25,493 nt of DNA from JADHUC01 sp964617665 (GTDB lineage: Bacteria; Planctomycetota; Planctomycetia; Pirellulales; Pirellulaceae): assembly GCA_964617665.1 (NCBI GenBank), contig CAZUAH010000166.1, positions 1 through 25,493 on the forward strand, given 5' to 3'. Below are positions 8,069-16,175 of the stretch, in pieces. The notes under the pieces are model-generated. The model ran no database searches and had not been told where the DNA came from. It saw only the letters and a program-made list of their open reading frames with translations. The position numbers and the translations under genes are program-made. The stretch's first letter is position 1, and each line of letters opens with the position of its first letter.

Positions 8069-9727
8069 ATGAACATCGAATCGCAAAGTTGCGACGCCGC
8101 ACAGATCGCTCGCTTTCTGCGACACGAACTGTCCGAGGCGGACGAGAGCGCGTTGATCCAGCATCTGGATGGTTGTCCAACGTGTTCGGCGCGACTGGAA
8201 TCGGAGACTGCGGAGAAGAACTGGTGGCAGGCGGCCAGCGAGTTCCTGCCGGACAGCCTCTTCGAGTTGGAACCGCTCTCCGACCAATCGGCTCCGCCTG
8301 ATGCTCCTTCGCGGGGCTTGATGGTTCAACAGGTCCTGGATCATCTGGCTCCGACCGACGATCCGCAGATGATGGGCAGGATCGGCAGCTACGAGGTCGT
8401 GGGCGTGGTCGGATCCGGCGGTATGGGCGTTGTGCTGAAGGCGTTTGACAAGGCGCTGGATCGCTGCGTGGCGATCAAGACGCTGAGCCCGACGCTGGCG
8501 GCCAGCGGATCAGCCCGAAAGCGGTTTTCGCGCGAGGCGCGCGCCGCGGCTGCCGTGGTCCACGACAACGTGAGCGAGATCTACGGCGTGGCCGAAGCAA
8601 ACGGCTTGCCGTACCTGGTGATGCCGTACGTGCGCGGGACGTCGCTACAGCGGCGCGTGGACGACTCGGGGCCGCTGACGCCGGCCGAAGTGCTGCGGAT
8701 CGGCATGCAGGCGGCTGCGGGGCTGGCGGCGGCTCACGCACAGGGCCTGGTCCATCGCGACATCAAGCCCGCAAATATTCTGCTGTCCGATGGAGTCGAG
8801 CGGGTTCGAATCACCGACTTCGGGCTGGCTCGAGCTGCCGACGATGCCAGCTTGACAAGGACCGGAGTGATCGCCGGCACGCCACAATACATGTCACCCG
8901 AACAGGCTCGTGGCGAGGCCATTGACCACCGCAGCGATTTGTTCAGCCTGGGCAGCGTGATGTACGCCATGTGTACCGGCCGGCCGCCGTTCCGTGCCGA
9001 GACCAGCTACGGCATCCTCAGGCGAATCACCGACAGCGAGCCGCGTTCGATCAGAGAAATCAACCTGGAGATCCCGATTTGGCTTTCTGCCGTGATCGAG
9101 CGACTGCACGCCAAATCGCCGGATGGACGATACCAGTCTGCTGGCGAAGTTGCAGAGCTGTTGGGCCAGTGTTTGGCTCATGTGCAGCAACCGGATACCC
9201 AATCATTGCCGGAGAGTCTCGCCATCGAAGCCCGACGCGCCAGCGAGGGGCGACGTTTGCGTGCCGGGCTATTCCCTCGCTTGCGCTTCGGGCTAGTGTC
9301 GTTATGCCGGAAGCTGGCGGTCCAAGACAGACCCGGACGGCTTTGGAAAGCCATCCTACGGCATCCTCGCGCAAGCGCCGCGGCGTTTGGCCTCATCGCG
9401 GTTGTCGCCTTCGTCGCGGTTACACAAGCTCCATGGCGCGACGCTAGGAGACCTGCGGTCGAAGGGCGTGCGGGGTCGGGAGACCCGCGCACGGCGGAAA
9501 AGGATCCGCTCTCATCTGGCGCGGTCAACTCATCCACAGCCAACGACCCCGATCCGGCGACAAATTGGAATGCTGCGGACGACGAGGTTCGACAACTCAC
9601 GCAGCAGGGTGACGAACTGACGTCGCGAATCAATCGGCTATGGGACAACATGCCAGCTTCCACCCAAGAAAGCCAAAACAATCCCACTGAAGCGAATCCA
9701 TCGCTCGCAGAGGAGCCTACTCCATGA
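8069..9727 (+). CDS. Membrane Ser/Thr protein kinase with N-terminal anti-sigma-like zinc finger
   Basis: A 552-residue Hanks-type kinase. The N-terminus carries QHLDGCPTC, an HxxxCxxC zinc-anti-sigma motif, within about 50 residues. The kinase domain spans about 107-370 and looks catalytically complete: GSGGMGVV P-loop, VAIK with Lys137, HRDIKPAN (H229, D231), DFGLA (D250) and GTPQYMSPEQA. A linker at about 387-410 is an in-frame dispersed inverted repeat. A membrane segment (AAAFGLIAVVAFVAVTQA) lies at about 436-455. The final ~95 residues, outside the membrane, are charged and low-complexity, with no known sensor domain. The gene sits 14 bases after the ECF sigma and overlaps the next gene by ATGA. 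This suggests phosphorylation and zinc-finger control of the sigma factor; direct evidence is absent. Confidence 0.93.
   Translation: MNIESQSCDAAQIARFLRHELSEADESALIQHLDGCPTCSARLESETAEKNWWQAASEFLPDSLFELEPLSDQSAPPDAPSRGLMVQQVLDHLAPTDDPQMMGRIGSYEVVGVVGSGGMGVVLKAFDKALDRCVAIKTLSPTLAASGSARKRFSREARAAAAVVHDNVSEIYGVAEANGLPYLVMPYVRGTSLQRRVDDSGPLTPAEVLRIGMQAAAGLAAAHAQGLVHRDIKPANILLSDGVERVRITDFGLARAADDASLTRTGVIAGTPQYMSPEQARGEAIDHRSDLFSLGSVMYAMCTGRPPFRAETSYGILRRITDSEPRSIREINLEIPIWLSAVIERLHAKSPDGRYQSAGEVAELLGQCLAHVQQPDTQSLPESLAIEARRASEGRRLRAGLFPRLRFGLVSLCRKLAVQDRPGRLWKAILRHPRASAAAFGLIAVVAFVAVTQAPWRDARRPAVEGRAGSGDPRTAEKDPLSSGAVNSSTANDPDPATNWNAADDEVRQLTQQGDELTSRINRLWDNMPASTQESQNNPTEANPSLAEEPTP
9230..9298. 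repeat. Planctomycete-type inverted repeat inside the kinase gene
   Basis: The left arm at 9230-9250 (gcccgacgcgccagcgaggg) and the right arm at 9274-9293 (ccctcgcttgcgcttcgggc) are reverse complements with about 18 of 20 positions matching, around a 23-base loop; the right arm continues into tagtg. From memory, this resembles a dispersed repeat of Pirellula-type genomes whose translation reads ARRASEG. Here it is open in frame and encodes the kinase-to-membrane linker (EARRASEGRRLRAGLFPRLR). Confidence 0.7.
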
Positions 9728-12700
9728 AATGCAGGATACTTCTCGTGACTCCGTTGGTGCTATTGCTGTCAACGACGAACTGGACCTACGGCCAAGAGCC
9801 GAGTGACCAGGGCGTGACGGCAAAACCACCCGCAGCTTCCGCATCAGAAGTCGCGGGGCGTTCAGTCAGGACTACGCCATTACGGGCTCAATTGCTACTG
9901 ATCAAATCTGACTGGTCTCAGGGAGACAACGCCAAGGCGATCGAAGCCGACTGGCGCGAGGCACTGAAGGGCGTACTGGCGCCGCAGGGCGTGCAGGTGT
10001 CGAAGGAACTGCTTGACAGTCTGCCGGCACCTGGCCCCGAGATCCTGTTCGCGCCGGATCTTGTGAAGTTCTACAAGATTGCACAATTCCAGCAACTGTA
10101 CAGATGGCTCAGGCAACACGAGTTGATTGAAGACGTGATCCTGTTCCCTGAGGCTGAGTTGCTTCTACCACCGTCGGTTCGCGATAAGGCGAGAGGCGAT
10201 AAGGTCGGATTGCCCCTGGACGAGTACGCTGCAACCGTGTCGCAACGGATGAATTTCATTCCGCTTCCGCCTCCTCTACGGCGCCCGGGCCTAGCCTCTG
10301 GTTATGGTAAGATCTATTGGGATATTGTGTTGTCCAAGGAATCCGGCAGGTTGGCGATCGTACGAAAGCCGGTCGTGATGGAGCGGAAGACCGAGCAAGG
10401 AACGGCGTCATTGGCCTATGATTGCCTCTGCAGCGTTACCAGATACGTGCTTCCGAAAGGACACGCGGCGCTGACCCACGCATTTCCAGCCAGTGAGGAG
10501 AGCGAGTATCGCGACGCGGCGCGGCGGGCAGGAGTTGAGCCGCTGGTTGTTGTCTTCGATCTTTCGCCCAGAGAGTATTCCAGGGGAAGCGGCAAGAAGC
10601 ACCCACCGCGTGAATCGCGATTCTGCCTGCCGGATTCGGTCGAGACTGTCAGCGTCCAGCATGGCCATGAAGCCAATTTGCTGGGCCCCCGTATGTTTCC
10701 CGGTCGCGTTCCGCCAGGTATCACGCGTGACCCTGCCAGCCCTTCGTCGGCAAATCCTCCTCAGCCAACCGCGAGCGCGCAGGAAGTCCGCGTATTTCGT
10801 CTGAAGGCCGCCGACGCCGATTCGTTGGCAGAGACATTGACGCAGCTGTTCCGTGAAGACATAGCGATTGCTGTTGATGACCGGGACAATACGCTGATGG
10901 TTCGCGGCACGGGATTCCACATTTCCGAGGCAGCGGACCTGATCGAACAGATCGATGTGAGCGACGCGGCGGATTCGAACGAGGATCATGCAGAAGCGAC
11001 AAATGGTGGCGTCGACGAGGCCCTTGCTGCGTTCGACAGGAATCTACAAGCCCTTGGTACGTTGGACTCGCTACTGCCGACTTCGCCTGCCATGATCGAG
11101 GAATTGCGTTGGATCTACGAATCCAATGAACTCCTAGCTGGTGAAACCGCAGCCGAACTTCGCCGGCTTCGCAACAGCAAAACGGACGCCGCTCGCAGGT
11201 CGGCACTCGGACGGAAGTTGCGTCAGCAAGTCGCGGAGTCGTTTACCCTCCGCCAGCAGCTTCACGAAGCGGAGCTGGCCAACTTGTTGTGGGAACTGAA
11301 ACGCGCTAACAAGGCAATCGATCGACGCGATCGCATTCGAGATCAGATCATCGACCGCCGTGTCCAGGATCTCCTTAGTCCGGAACAGCGCTGGGAGGGT
11401 GGCCCGGAGACTGAGCATGTAGGCGAGAGGTATCGAGACGAATTGGCTAAATCACAACACTCTCCTGGTGCTCTGGACACGGGGGTTGAGCGTGGCGATG
11501 CACAATCGGAGCAGTCTGCCGGTGAGCTGGAGGGGGATTGGCGGTTGGAATCGGTCGTTGGGAAGGGAGTCGTACGTCATCTGCAGCCGGTGAAAGCCCG
11601 CATTCGGGGAAACGTGTGGACCGACGTGCGTCAGGGACATGAGTCACATCGCCATATGGTGCTCGACACCACGGCTGAGCCGAAGACCATCGACTTGATT
11701 GACGAACGGGAACGCATGCGTCCTCCGGTGATACCACCTGCCCCGGCGCATTATCGAGGTATCTACGACCTTCGCGGCGATACTCTGACAATCGCCTGGG
11801 GACTTGAGGACGATAACGTGCGTCCTGCCGGTTTTGAATGGGAGAAATGCACGATCTTCACTTGGAAGAGAATCAAAGGTGCAGAACTCGTTCCAGCGAC
11901 GGTGGAGAATTCGGCCGCGGCAAACGAAGAAGCCATTCCCGTGGCAAGCAAGTCAACTGAAGAAGACGCCGCAGCGACCGTCGGTTCGTCCGCCTCGATT
12001 CAACATCCTCGTGCGATCACGGTACGAAACCTAGCTCGTCTGATGCTGGCGATGCACGAATACTGCGATGTCCACAAGCATTTTCCGCCAGCAACGGTCC
12101 TTGGCAAAGACGGGAAAGGAACGGTGCCGCACAGTTGGCGCGTGGAACTTCTGCCTTTCCTGGGGCAGCAGGAGCTATACGACCAGTATCGCTTCGACGA
12201 ACCGTGGGACAGTGATCACAACAAGACCCAGCTCGCCAAGATGCCTGACGTGTTTCGTTCGCCCTTGGATGCGTCCGATTCAACCAACACGTCCTATTTC
12301 GGCGTCGTCGCCAAAGACCTGAAACCCAAACCAGCGGACGAGGTTCAGGCTTCGAAGCCCGATCCGATTGTGCGAGGAGGCGTTCACGATGGCCTGTTCG
12401 TTCCGAGAGGAATGTGTTTCCTGTGGCCGTCTCACGGTTCTCGATTGGGGTGTTTCATCGACGGGACAAGACACACGATCGCCCTGGTCGAGGCAAAACG
12501 TGATGTGCCGTGGACCAAACCGGAAGACATCGTCTACGACGCACAGCAACCGCTGCCGAGATTTGGCGGCTGGTTCCGGGAAGGCTTCTTTGCCGCTTTC
12601 GCCGATGGTACGGTCAGGCTCGTCCTGGCCAACAACTACGAACGGACGATTCGGAATCTGCTGACTATCAGCGATCTCGAGCGATTCGAGCCCCGAGCGA

Positions 12701-14163
12701 TCGACTCTACGCTGAGAGACGATCCGCTGGAGTTTCGTATCCTGCCAAATCACGTGGATGCCGGTCGAGAACCGTTTCTTTCGGAGGGCGAATTCGAACG
12801 GTATCGCCACCAACTCGCAAAGGGAGATCTCGCCCGGCCGTTGCACGGAGATGGATACTGTTGGCGCGAGATCGATCCGTCCATTCCCGATATCCCATTC
12901 GCAATGGAAGAGGACGATCGAAGCTATGTTCTGGCCTCGTATCTCGACAACACGCTGCTGTGGGGAGAACTGAAGGGTCATTTCCGCGTATTGGGGTCCG
13001 AAATGAGACTGCCCGGAGGGGCGTCGTCGCTGGATATCGAATTCGATGATGAGGTTGGCGACAAGCTCCGCCGACTCGCTCGCGCGAATCTCAAAAATCG
13101 CCTGGCGATCGTTGTCTGCGGTAAGGTCATCATGGCACCGACGATTCGCAGCGAAGTCGGAAGCAAGGTGAGAATCACGGGCGCCTTCTCGAAGGACGAG
13201 TTGACCGCAGTGCTCAAAGCTCTGCAGGGGGCGGCAGAGACCGACGGCGAAACGGGTGACCAAGGTGCCGCCTCGTCAGGCCAAACGGCACCTTCGCCAA
13301 CCGACCAACTGCCGGCAGCGAAGCCCGTCTTGGCGAAGACGCCGTTGCTGACCGTCAAAGGGCCGAACTCCGGGCGCGTTGGCCAAAAGGTACAGTTTAA
13401 GCTCGAACTCCATAACGCTGGCCGTGAGGTGCAGGCGGCACAAATGTCCATCACCCACGACGACTCTCTGTTTCCCGTCAATGCAACTGCGGGTTTCACG
13501 ATCGCGAAAAACAGACGCAATCTCAACTGGCGAATTGAGTCGCTGCCTTCCGGCGGGTCGATAACACGCACCGTTGAATTTGAATGCACCAATCCCCGTC
13601 GCGATGCGGAAGTGCGTTTCACTGTCGTCTTGTCAGATAAATCAGAACTGACAACAAAGGCACGGATCACAATCCACGAAAACGATGGTCCGGTTCGATT
13701 GAAACCGGAACCTGAAAAGACTGACGTCTCTGATAAGGACAATGGCGACCAGCCTCTCGAAAAGAGCGCGTCCACAGATCTTGCATTTGATGGATTCTGT
13801 CCGGTCACTCTCGTCGAGGAAGAGAAGTTCTTGCTAGGAAGAGCTGCGTACTCTCTGCTATACAACGGCGCACGCTACAACTTCGCGAGCCAGAAGGCTC
13901 TCGATACCTTCAAGGCGAAGCCGACTCGCTTTGCACCGGTGATGGATGGCCGCGATGTGGTAATAGCGAAAGACGAGTCTCGTCTTGTCTCCGGCGTTCC
14001 GCAGCACGGCATTTGGTTCGGAGAACGCATATTCTTGTTCGAATCCGCAGAGAGCCTGGAGAAGTTCTGGAAGAATCCAGAATACTACTACGAATCCGTA
14101 TTCCAGAAAGGGGCATTGCCCCCGATCCCAAGTTCAGACGCCGTCGAGCGCTCGCGTGACTGA
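9724..14163 (+). CDS. Giant exported multidomain protein (secretin-N, TIGR03067, DUF1559, SecD-head, DUF11, YHS-like modules)
   Basis: A 1479-residue protein with an export signal (about 1-24: MKCRILLVTPLVLLLSTTNW) and no other membrane segment. Modules in order, from recognisable phrases: an unknown region (30-300); a secretin N-domain-like piece (354-414: VFRLKAADADSLAETLTQLF, then NTLMVRGT); a charged helical, likely coiled-coil region (433-558); a TIGR03067-like domain (602-717: LEGDWRLESV, YDLRGDTLTIAW, FTWKRI); a DUF1559-like domain lacking its prepilin helix (764-986: SWRVELLPFLGQQELYDQY, FADGTVRLV); a SecD P1-head-like domain (1046-1169: LDIEFDDEVGDKL, KNRLAIVVCGKVIMAPTI); a DUF11/CARDB-like Ig fold (1208-1321); and a doubled YHS-like domain (1356-1469: FCPVTLVEEEKFLLG, YNFASQKALDTF). 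It overlaps the kinase by ATGA. Function is unknown; export and co-regulation with the kinase are the safest statements. Confidence 0.85.
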   Translation: MKCRILLVTPLVLLLSTTNWTYGQEPSDQGVTAKPPAASASEVAGRSVRTTPLRAQLLLIKSDWSQGDNAKAIEADWREALKGVLAPQGVQVSKELLDSLPAPGPEILFAPDLVKFYKIAQFQQLYRWLRQHELIEDVILFPEAELLLPPSVRDKARGDKVGLPLDEYAATVSQRMNFIPLPPPLRRPGLASGYGKIYWDIVLSKESGRLAIVRKPVVMERKTEQGTASLAYDCLCSVTRYVLPKGHAALTHAFPASEESEYRDAARRAGVEPLVVVFDLSPREYSRGSGKKHPPRESRFCLPDSVETVSVQHGHEANLLGPRMFPGRVPPGITRDPASPSSANPPQPTASAQEVRVFRLKAADADSLAETLTQLFREDIAIAVDDRDNTLMVRGTGFHISEAADLIEQIDVSDAADSNEDHAEATNGGVDEALAAFDRNLQALGTLDSLLPTSPAMIEELRWIYESNELLAGETAAELRRLRNSKTDAARRSALGRKLRQQVAESFTLRQQLHEAELANLLWELKRANKAIDRRDRIRDQIIDRRVQDLLSPEQRWEGGPETEHVGERYRDELAKSQHSPGALDTGVERGDAQSEQSAGELEGDWRLESVVGKGVVRHLQPVKARIRGNVWTDVRQGHESHRHMVLDTTAEPKTIDLIDERERMRPPVIPPAPAHYRGIYDLRGDTLTIAWGLEDDNVRPAGFEWEKCTIFTWKRIKGAELVPATVENSAAANEEAIPVASKSTEEDAAATVGSSASIQHPRAITVRNLARLMLAMHEYCDVHKHFPPATVLGKDGKGTVPHSWRVELLPFLGQQELYDQYRFDEPWDSDHNKTQLAKMPDVFRSPLDASDSTNTSYFGVVAKDLKPKPADEVQASKPDPIVRGGVHDGLFVPRGMCFLWPSHGSRLGCFIDGTRHTIALVEAKRDVPWTKPEDIVYDAQQPLPRFGGWFREGFFAAFADGTVRLVLANNYERTIRNLLTISDLERFEPRAIDSTLRDDPLEFRILPNHVDAGREPFLSEGEFERYRHQLAKGDLARPLHGDGYCWREIDPSIPDIPFAMEEDDRSYVLASYLDNTLLWGELKGHFRVLGSEMRLPGGASSLDIEFDDEVGDKLRRLARANLKNRLAIVVCGKVIMAPTIRSEVGSKVRITGAFSKDELTAVLKALQGAAETDGETGDQGAASSGQTAPSPTDQLPAAKPVLAKTPLLTVKGPNSGRVGQKVQFKLELHNAGREVQAAQMSITHDDSLFPVNATAGFTIAKNRRNLNWRIESLPSGGSITRTVEFECTNPRRDAEVRFTVVLSDKSELTTKARITIHENDGPVRLKPEPEKTDVSDKDNGDQPLEKSASTDLAFDGFCPVTLVEEEKFLLGRAAYSLLYNGARYNFASQKALDTFKAKPTRFAPVMDGRDVVIAKDESRLVSGVPQHGIWFGERIFLFESAESLEKFWKNPEYYYESVFQKGALPPIPSSDAVERSRD

Positions 14164-14194
14164 GGAATGTGGACCAGATCAGAGACACGACGCT

Positions 14195-14216
14195 CGACGT
14201 GGCGAAAGCCGCGTTG
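14195..14216 (+). terminator. GAAA-loop hairpin between convergent genes
   Basis: A 9-bp stem (cgacgtggc with gccgcgttg, two G-U pairs) closes a GAAA tetraloop 31 bases after the giant gene stop. The G-U pairs become A-C mismatches on the other strand, so the structure is specific to plus-strand RNA. There is no T tract, so a simple intrinsic terminator is not proven. Confidence 0.4.
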
Positions 14217-14224
14217 AAACGCAG

Positions 14225-14995
14225 TTAGCGGTTGCGCATGGACCATCTGGCAAGTTCTTCTACCGTGATTCGCCCGTCGCGGTTCACATCGGCCGCCTGT
14301 GGATCCTTCGACATGGCCGCCCATTCGTCTTCGATGAGCGAACCGTCACCATTCTTGTCATACTTCTTCACCATTGCTTCGAAGTACTTCATGTACTGCG
14401 CATTGACCTGTTGCCAGCGGCGCTCAGCCTCCATGATGCTCCCCAACGCACGTGTCGCTGCCAGACGGACAGGTTGCCGCTTGTCCTTGAGAGCAGCAGT
14501 CAGGGCCGAGAGGACCGTGGTTCGTTGCACGCCAAGCCTCATGTTCCCGAGCATTTGAATGACCTGTTGCGTCGACTCTTCGTGCTTCATCACGTCGATC
14601 AGGTAGGGTATCGCCGCGTCGCCGGCGTTGACCAAGCCTTGGCGGGCCGTATTCCCCAGGACTGGATCGTTCATCCGCGATACCAATAGCTTGAGAATCT
14701 CGTCCGTGGTACCTTCAAATTCTATCAGGCCGGAAAAGGCAACCTGCCGCACCTTCGCATTGTCGTCCTCAAGACCGCGACGAAAGACCTCCACGATCGC
14801 GTCGGTCCGTTCTTCCTCGGCCAGGATCTTGAACGCGGCGTACCTCACCTCAGCATCAGGATCTCCCGCAACCTCGATCAACGCCTTGGTCAATGCGTTC
14901 AGATCGGCGTCCTCGTCAGCGCCATGTGCGACATGGGCGGACAAGAGAGCTACCAACACGACGATCCAACCTGAAAATGAATGGTCAGCTTTCAT
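14225..14995 (-). CDS. Exported HEAT-repeat protein with two C-terminal EF-hands
   Basis: A 256-residue protein with a signal peptide (about 1-25, ending AHVAHG before ADEDADLN). Residues about 30-190 are helical repeats of HEAT/Armadillo type, visible as recurring DPDAEVRYAAFKIL, DDNAKVRQVAFSGL and DKRQPVRLAATRAL units, usually a protein-binding scaffold. The C-terminus has two canonical calcium loops: DKNGDGSLIEDE (213-224) and DVNRDGRITVEE (236-247), both with the acidic ligands in place. Calcium binding outside the cytoplasm is therefore likely. It is the last gene in the leftward cluster after the interrupted gene (about 130 bases upstream), and converges on the giant protein gene with 61 bases between stops. 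No enzymatic motif is seen; a calcium-dependent binding role is inferred. Confidence 0.85.
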   Translation of the reverse strand: MKADHSFSGWIVVLVALLSAHVAHGADEDADLNALTKALIEVAGDPDAEVRYAAFKILAEEERTDAIVEVFRRGLEDDNAKVRQVAFSGLIEFEGTTDEILKLLVSRMNDPVLGNTARQGLVNAGDAAIPYLIDVMKHEESTQQVIQMLGNMRLGVQRTTVLSALTAALKDKRQPVRLAATRALGSIMEAERRWQQVNAQYMKYFEAMVKKYDKNGDGSLIEDEWAAMSKDPQAADVNRDGRITVEELARWSMRNR

Positions 14996-15124
14996 CTTTT
15001 GTTTCCTCCTCTTGCGGACGTCTGGTAGCTACGCGACACATGGCATAGTGCGCATTATGTGCTCTCGCCAATCGTGACGTCACTCTTCTCGCCGCAAAAC
15101 CCGGGGACCCAATACTGACGGCGA

Positions 15125-16175
15125 CTAGCGGTCATTGGGTTTAGGTTGGAACGGCAGGTCCCGCTTGCCGTGCTGATGCTTGGAAATGTGCAGCCGTTTC
15201 CCGCCGTTTCCCGCCTCCCAAGGCGATGAAGTACTTCTTCTGTTGACCGTCGAGGTGCGCCACATGGGTTCCCCGAGGGAACTCGACGGCAAAGACGTCG
15301 CCGGCAAGGGGCTGGTTGATCGAGTAGTTGGTTATCTCGACCGAAGTTCTCACCTGCAGGAGTCCCGAACTGTCGTACTGCTTGCTGACCCACTGCGACG
15401 GCACCCATCCTACCTGCTTGTCGGAAACGTATCGGATGGAATGCTCTGACAGCACTTTGTGTCTGTATTGCCTGACGAACCGTATCGGTACATAGTCGCG
15501 TTTCGCATCGACGTAGAGATGTCCGACCCAATCGGGAGTGGATCTGGGTAGCGTTAGCACAACGCAGCCGCGTCCGTCGTAGACGGCGCGGGGCTCATGG
15601 ACCTCCATTTTCCCCGCGCGATACCAGACACGGCACAGCACTTCGCTCGGCGAGTACGCCAACCACAACGGAACCAGATCGCCTGGAATCGTGAGCATCT
15701 CGGCTGGTTCGCCCCGAGAGTCCAACAGACCCATGGCGAATGGTCTGTTCTCGGACCTGCCGATTAACCGGTTCTCAAGGCCGTCGAAAGTAACAGTCAT
15801 GCTTCGGCGCGTTTCCTCGTCCACCCGCGCGTAGGCCATTCTCTCGCCGGCAAGACTGAAGCTGATAGAAGTCTGTGCGATGGCAATCTACGGCATATCG
15901 ACTTTCAGATCAGACTTCCGGCCAAAAGGATCGGGGTCTGAGGACTTGGCGGTCGTCTGTGTCCGCGAGCACTCGAAACGAAATGACTTGTACCGCTCCC
16001 GACGTTTCTGCCAGGCAGCTCGGATGCTTTCCAGCATCGTCTCTTCATCCGGCATTCGCGACGAAACCTCGGCCGTCGTCGGAGGCTGCGCATGAGCGCG
16101 AAAAAGTCCGGATGGCCCAGGCGAAATGACTGTCAGCAAGACGAAGACTGCGACCGAGTTTCGTGAGACTTGCAT
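15125..16175 (-). pseudogene. Exported LolA-like protein gene with in-frame TAG and a 10-bp duplication
   Basis: A single gene broken at least once. It starts at the ATG at 16175, seven bases after GGAGGA (16183-16188), and encodes a signal peptide (MQVSRNSVAVFVLLTVI...) then MLESIRAAWQKRRERYKSF. After KVDMP an amber TAG at 15888-15890 ends translation at 95 residues. The same frame continues through IAIAQTSISFSLAGERMAY into about 230 residues of sensible protein (VPLWLAYSPSEVL, then DVFAVEFPRGTHV) resembling the LolA-like outer domains of planctomycete exported proteins. Near the 3' end a 10-bp tandem duplication (15194-15213) shifts the tail to a stop at 15141. Removing one copy gives GGGKRLHISKHQHGKRD and a stop at 15125, a 346-residue product. 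A downstream ATG at 15839 could make a fragment lacking the export signal. Sequencing error is the main alternative. Confidence 0.65.
15194..15213. repeat. 10-bp tandem duplication
   Basis: ccgtttcccg occurs twice in direct succession (15194-15203 and 15204-15213). Ten is not a multiple of three, so a recent duplication here would shift the reading frame of the surrounding gene. Confidence 0.85.

Noticed and set aside
8780..8825. tRNA-like T-arm sequence (gggttcgaatc)
   Set aside because: It lies inside the kinase catalytic region and encodes conserved residues before DFGLA. No acceptor, D or anticodon arms surround it.
12280..13263. Long minus-strand open frame of about 327 residues, and another at 12978-13865
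   Set aside because: Both are antisense to the giant exported protein, whose frame carries recognisable DUF1559, SecD-head and DUF11 phrases. Antisense openness is expected in GC-rich codon usage.
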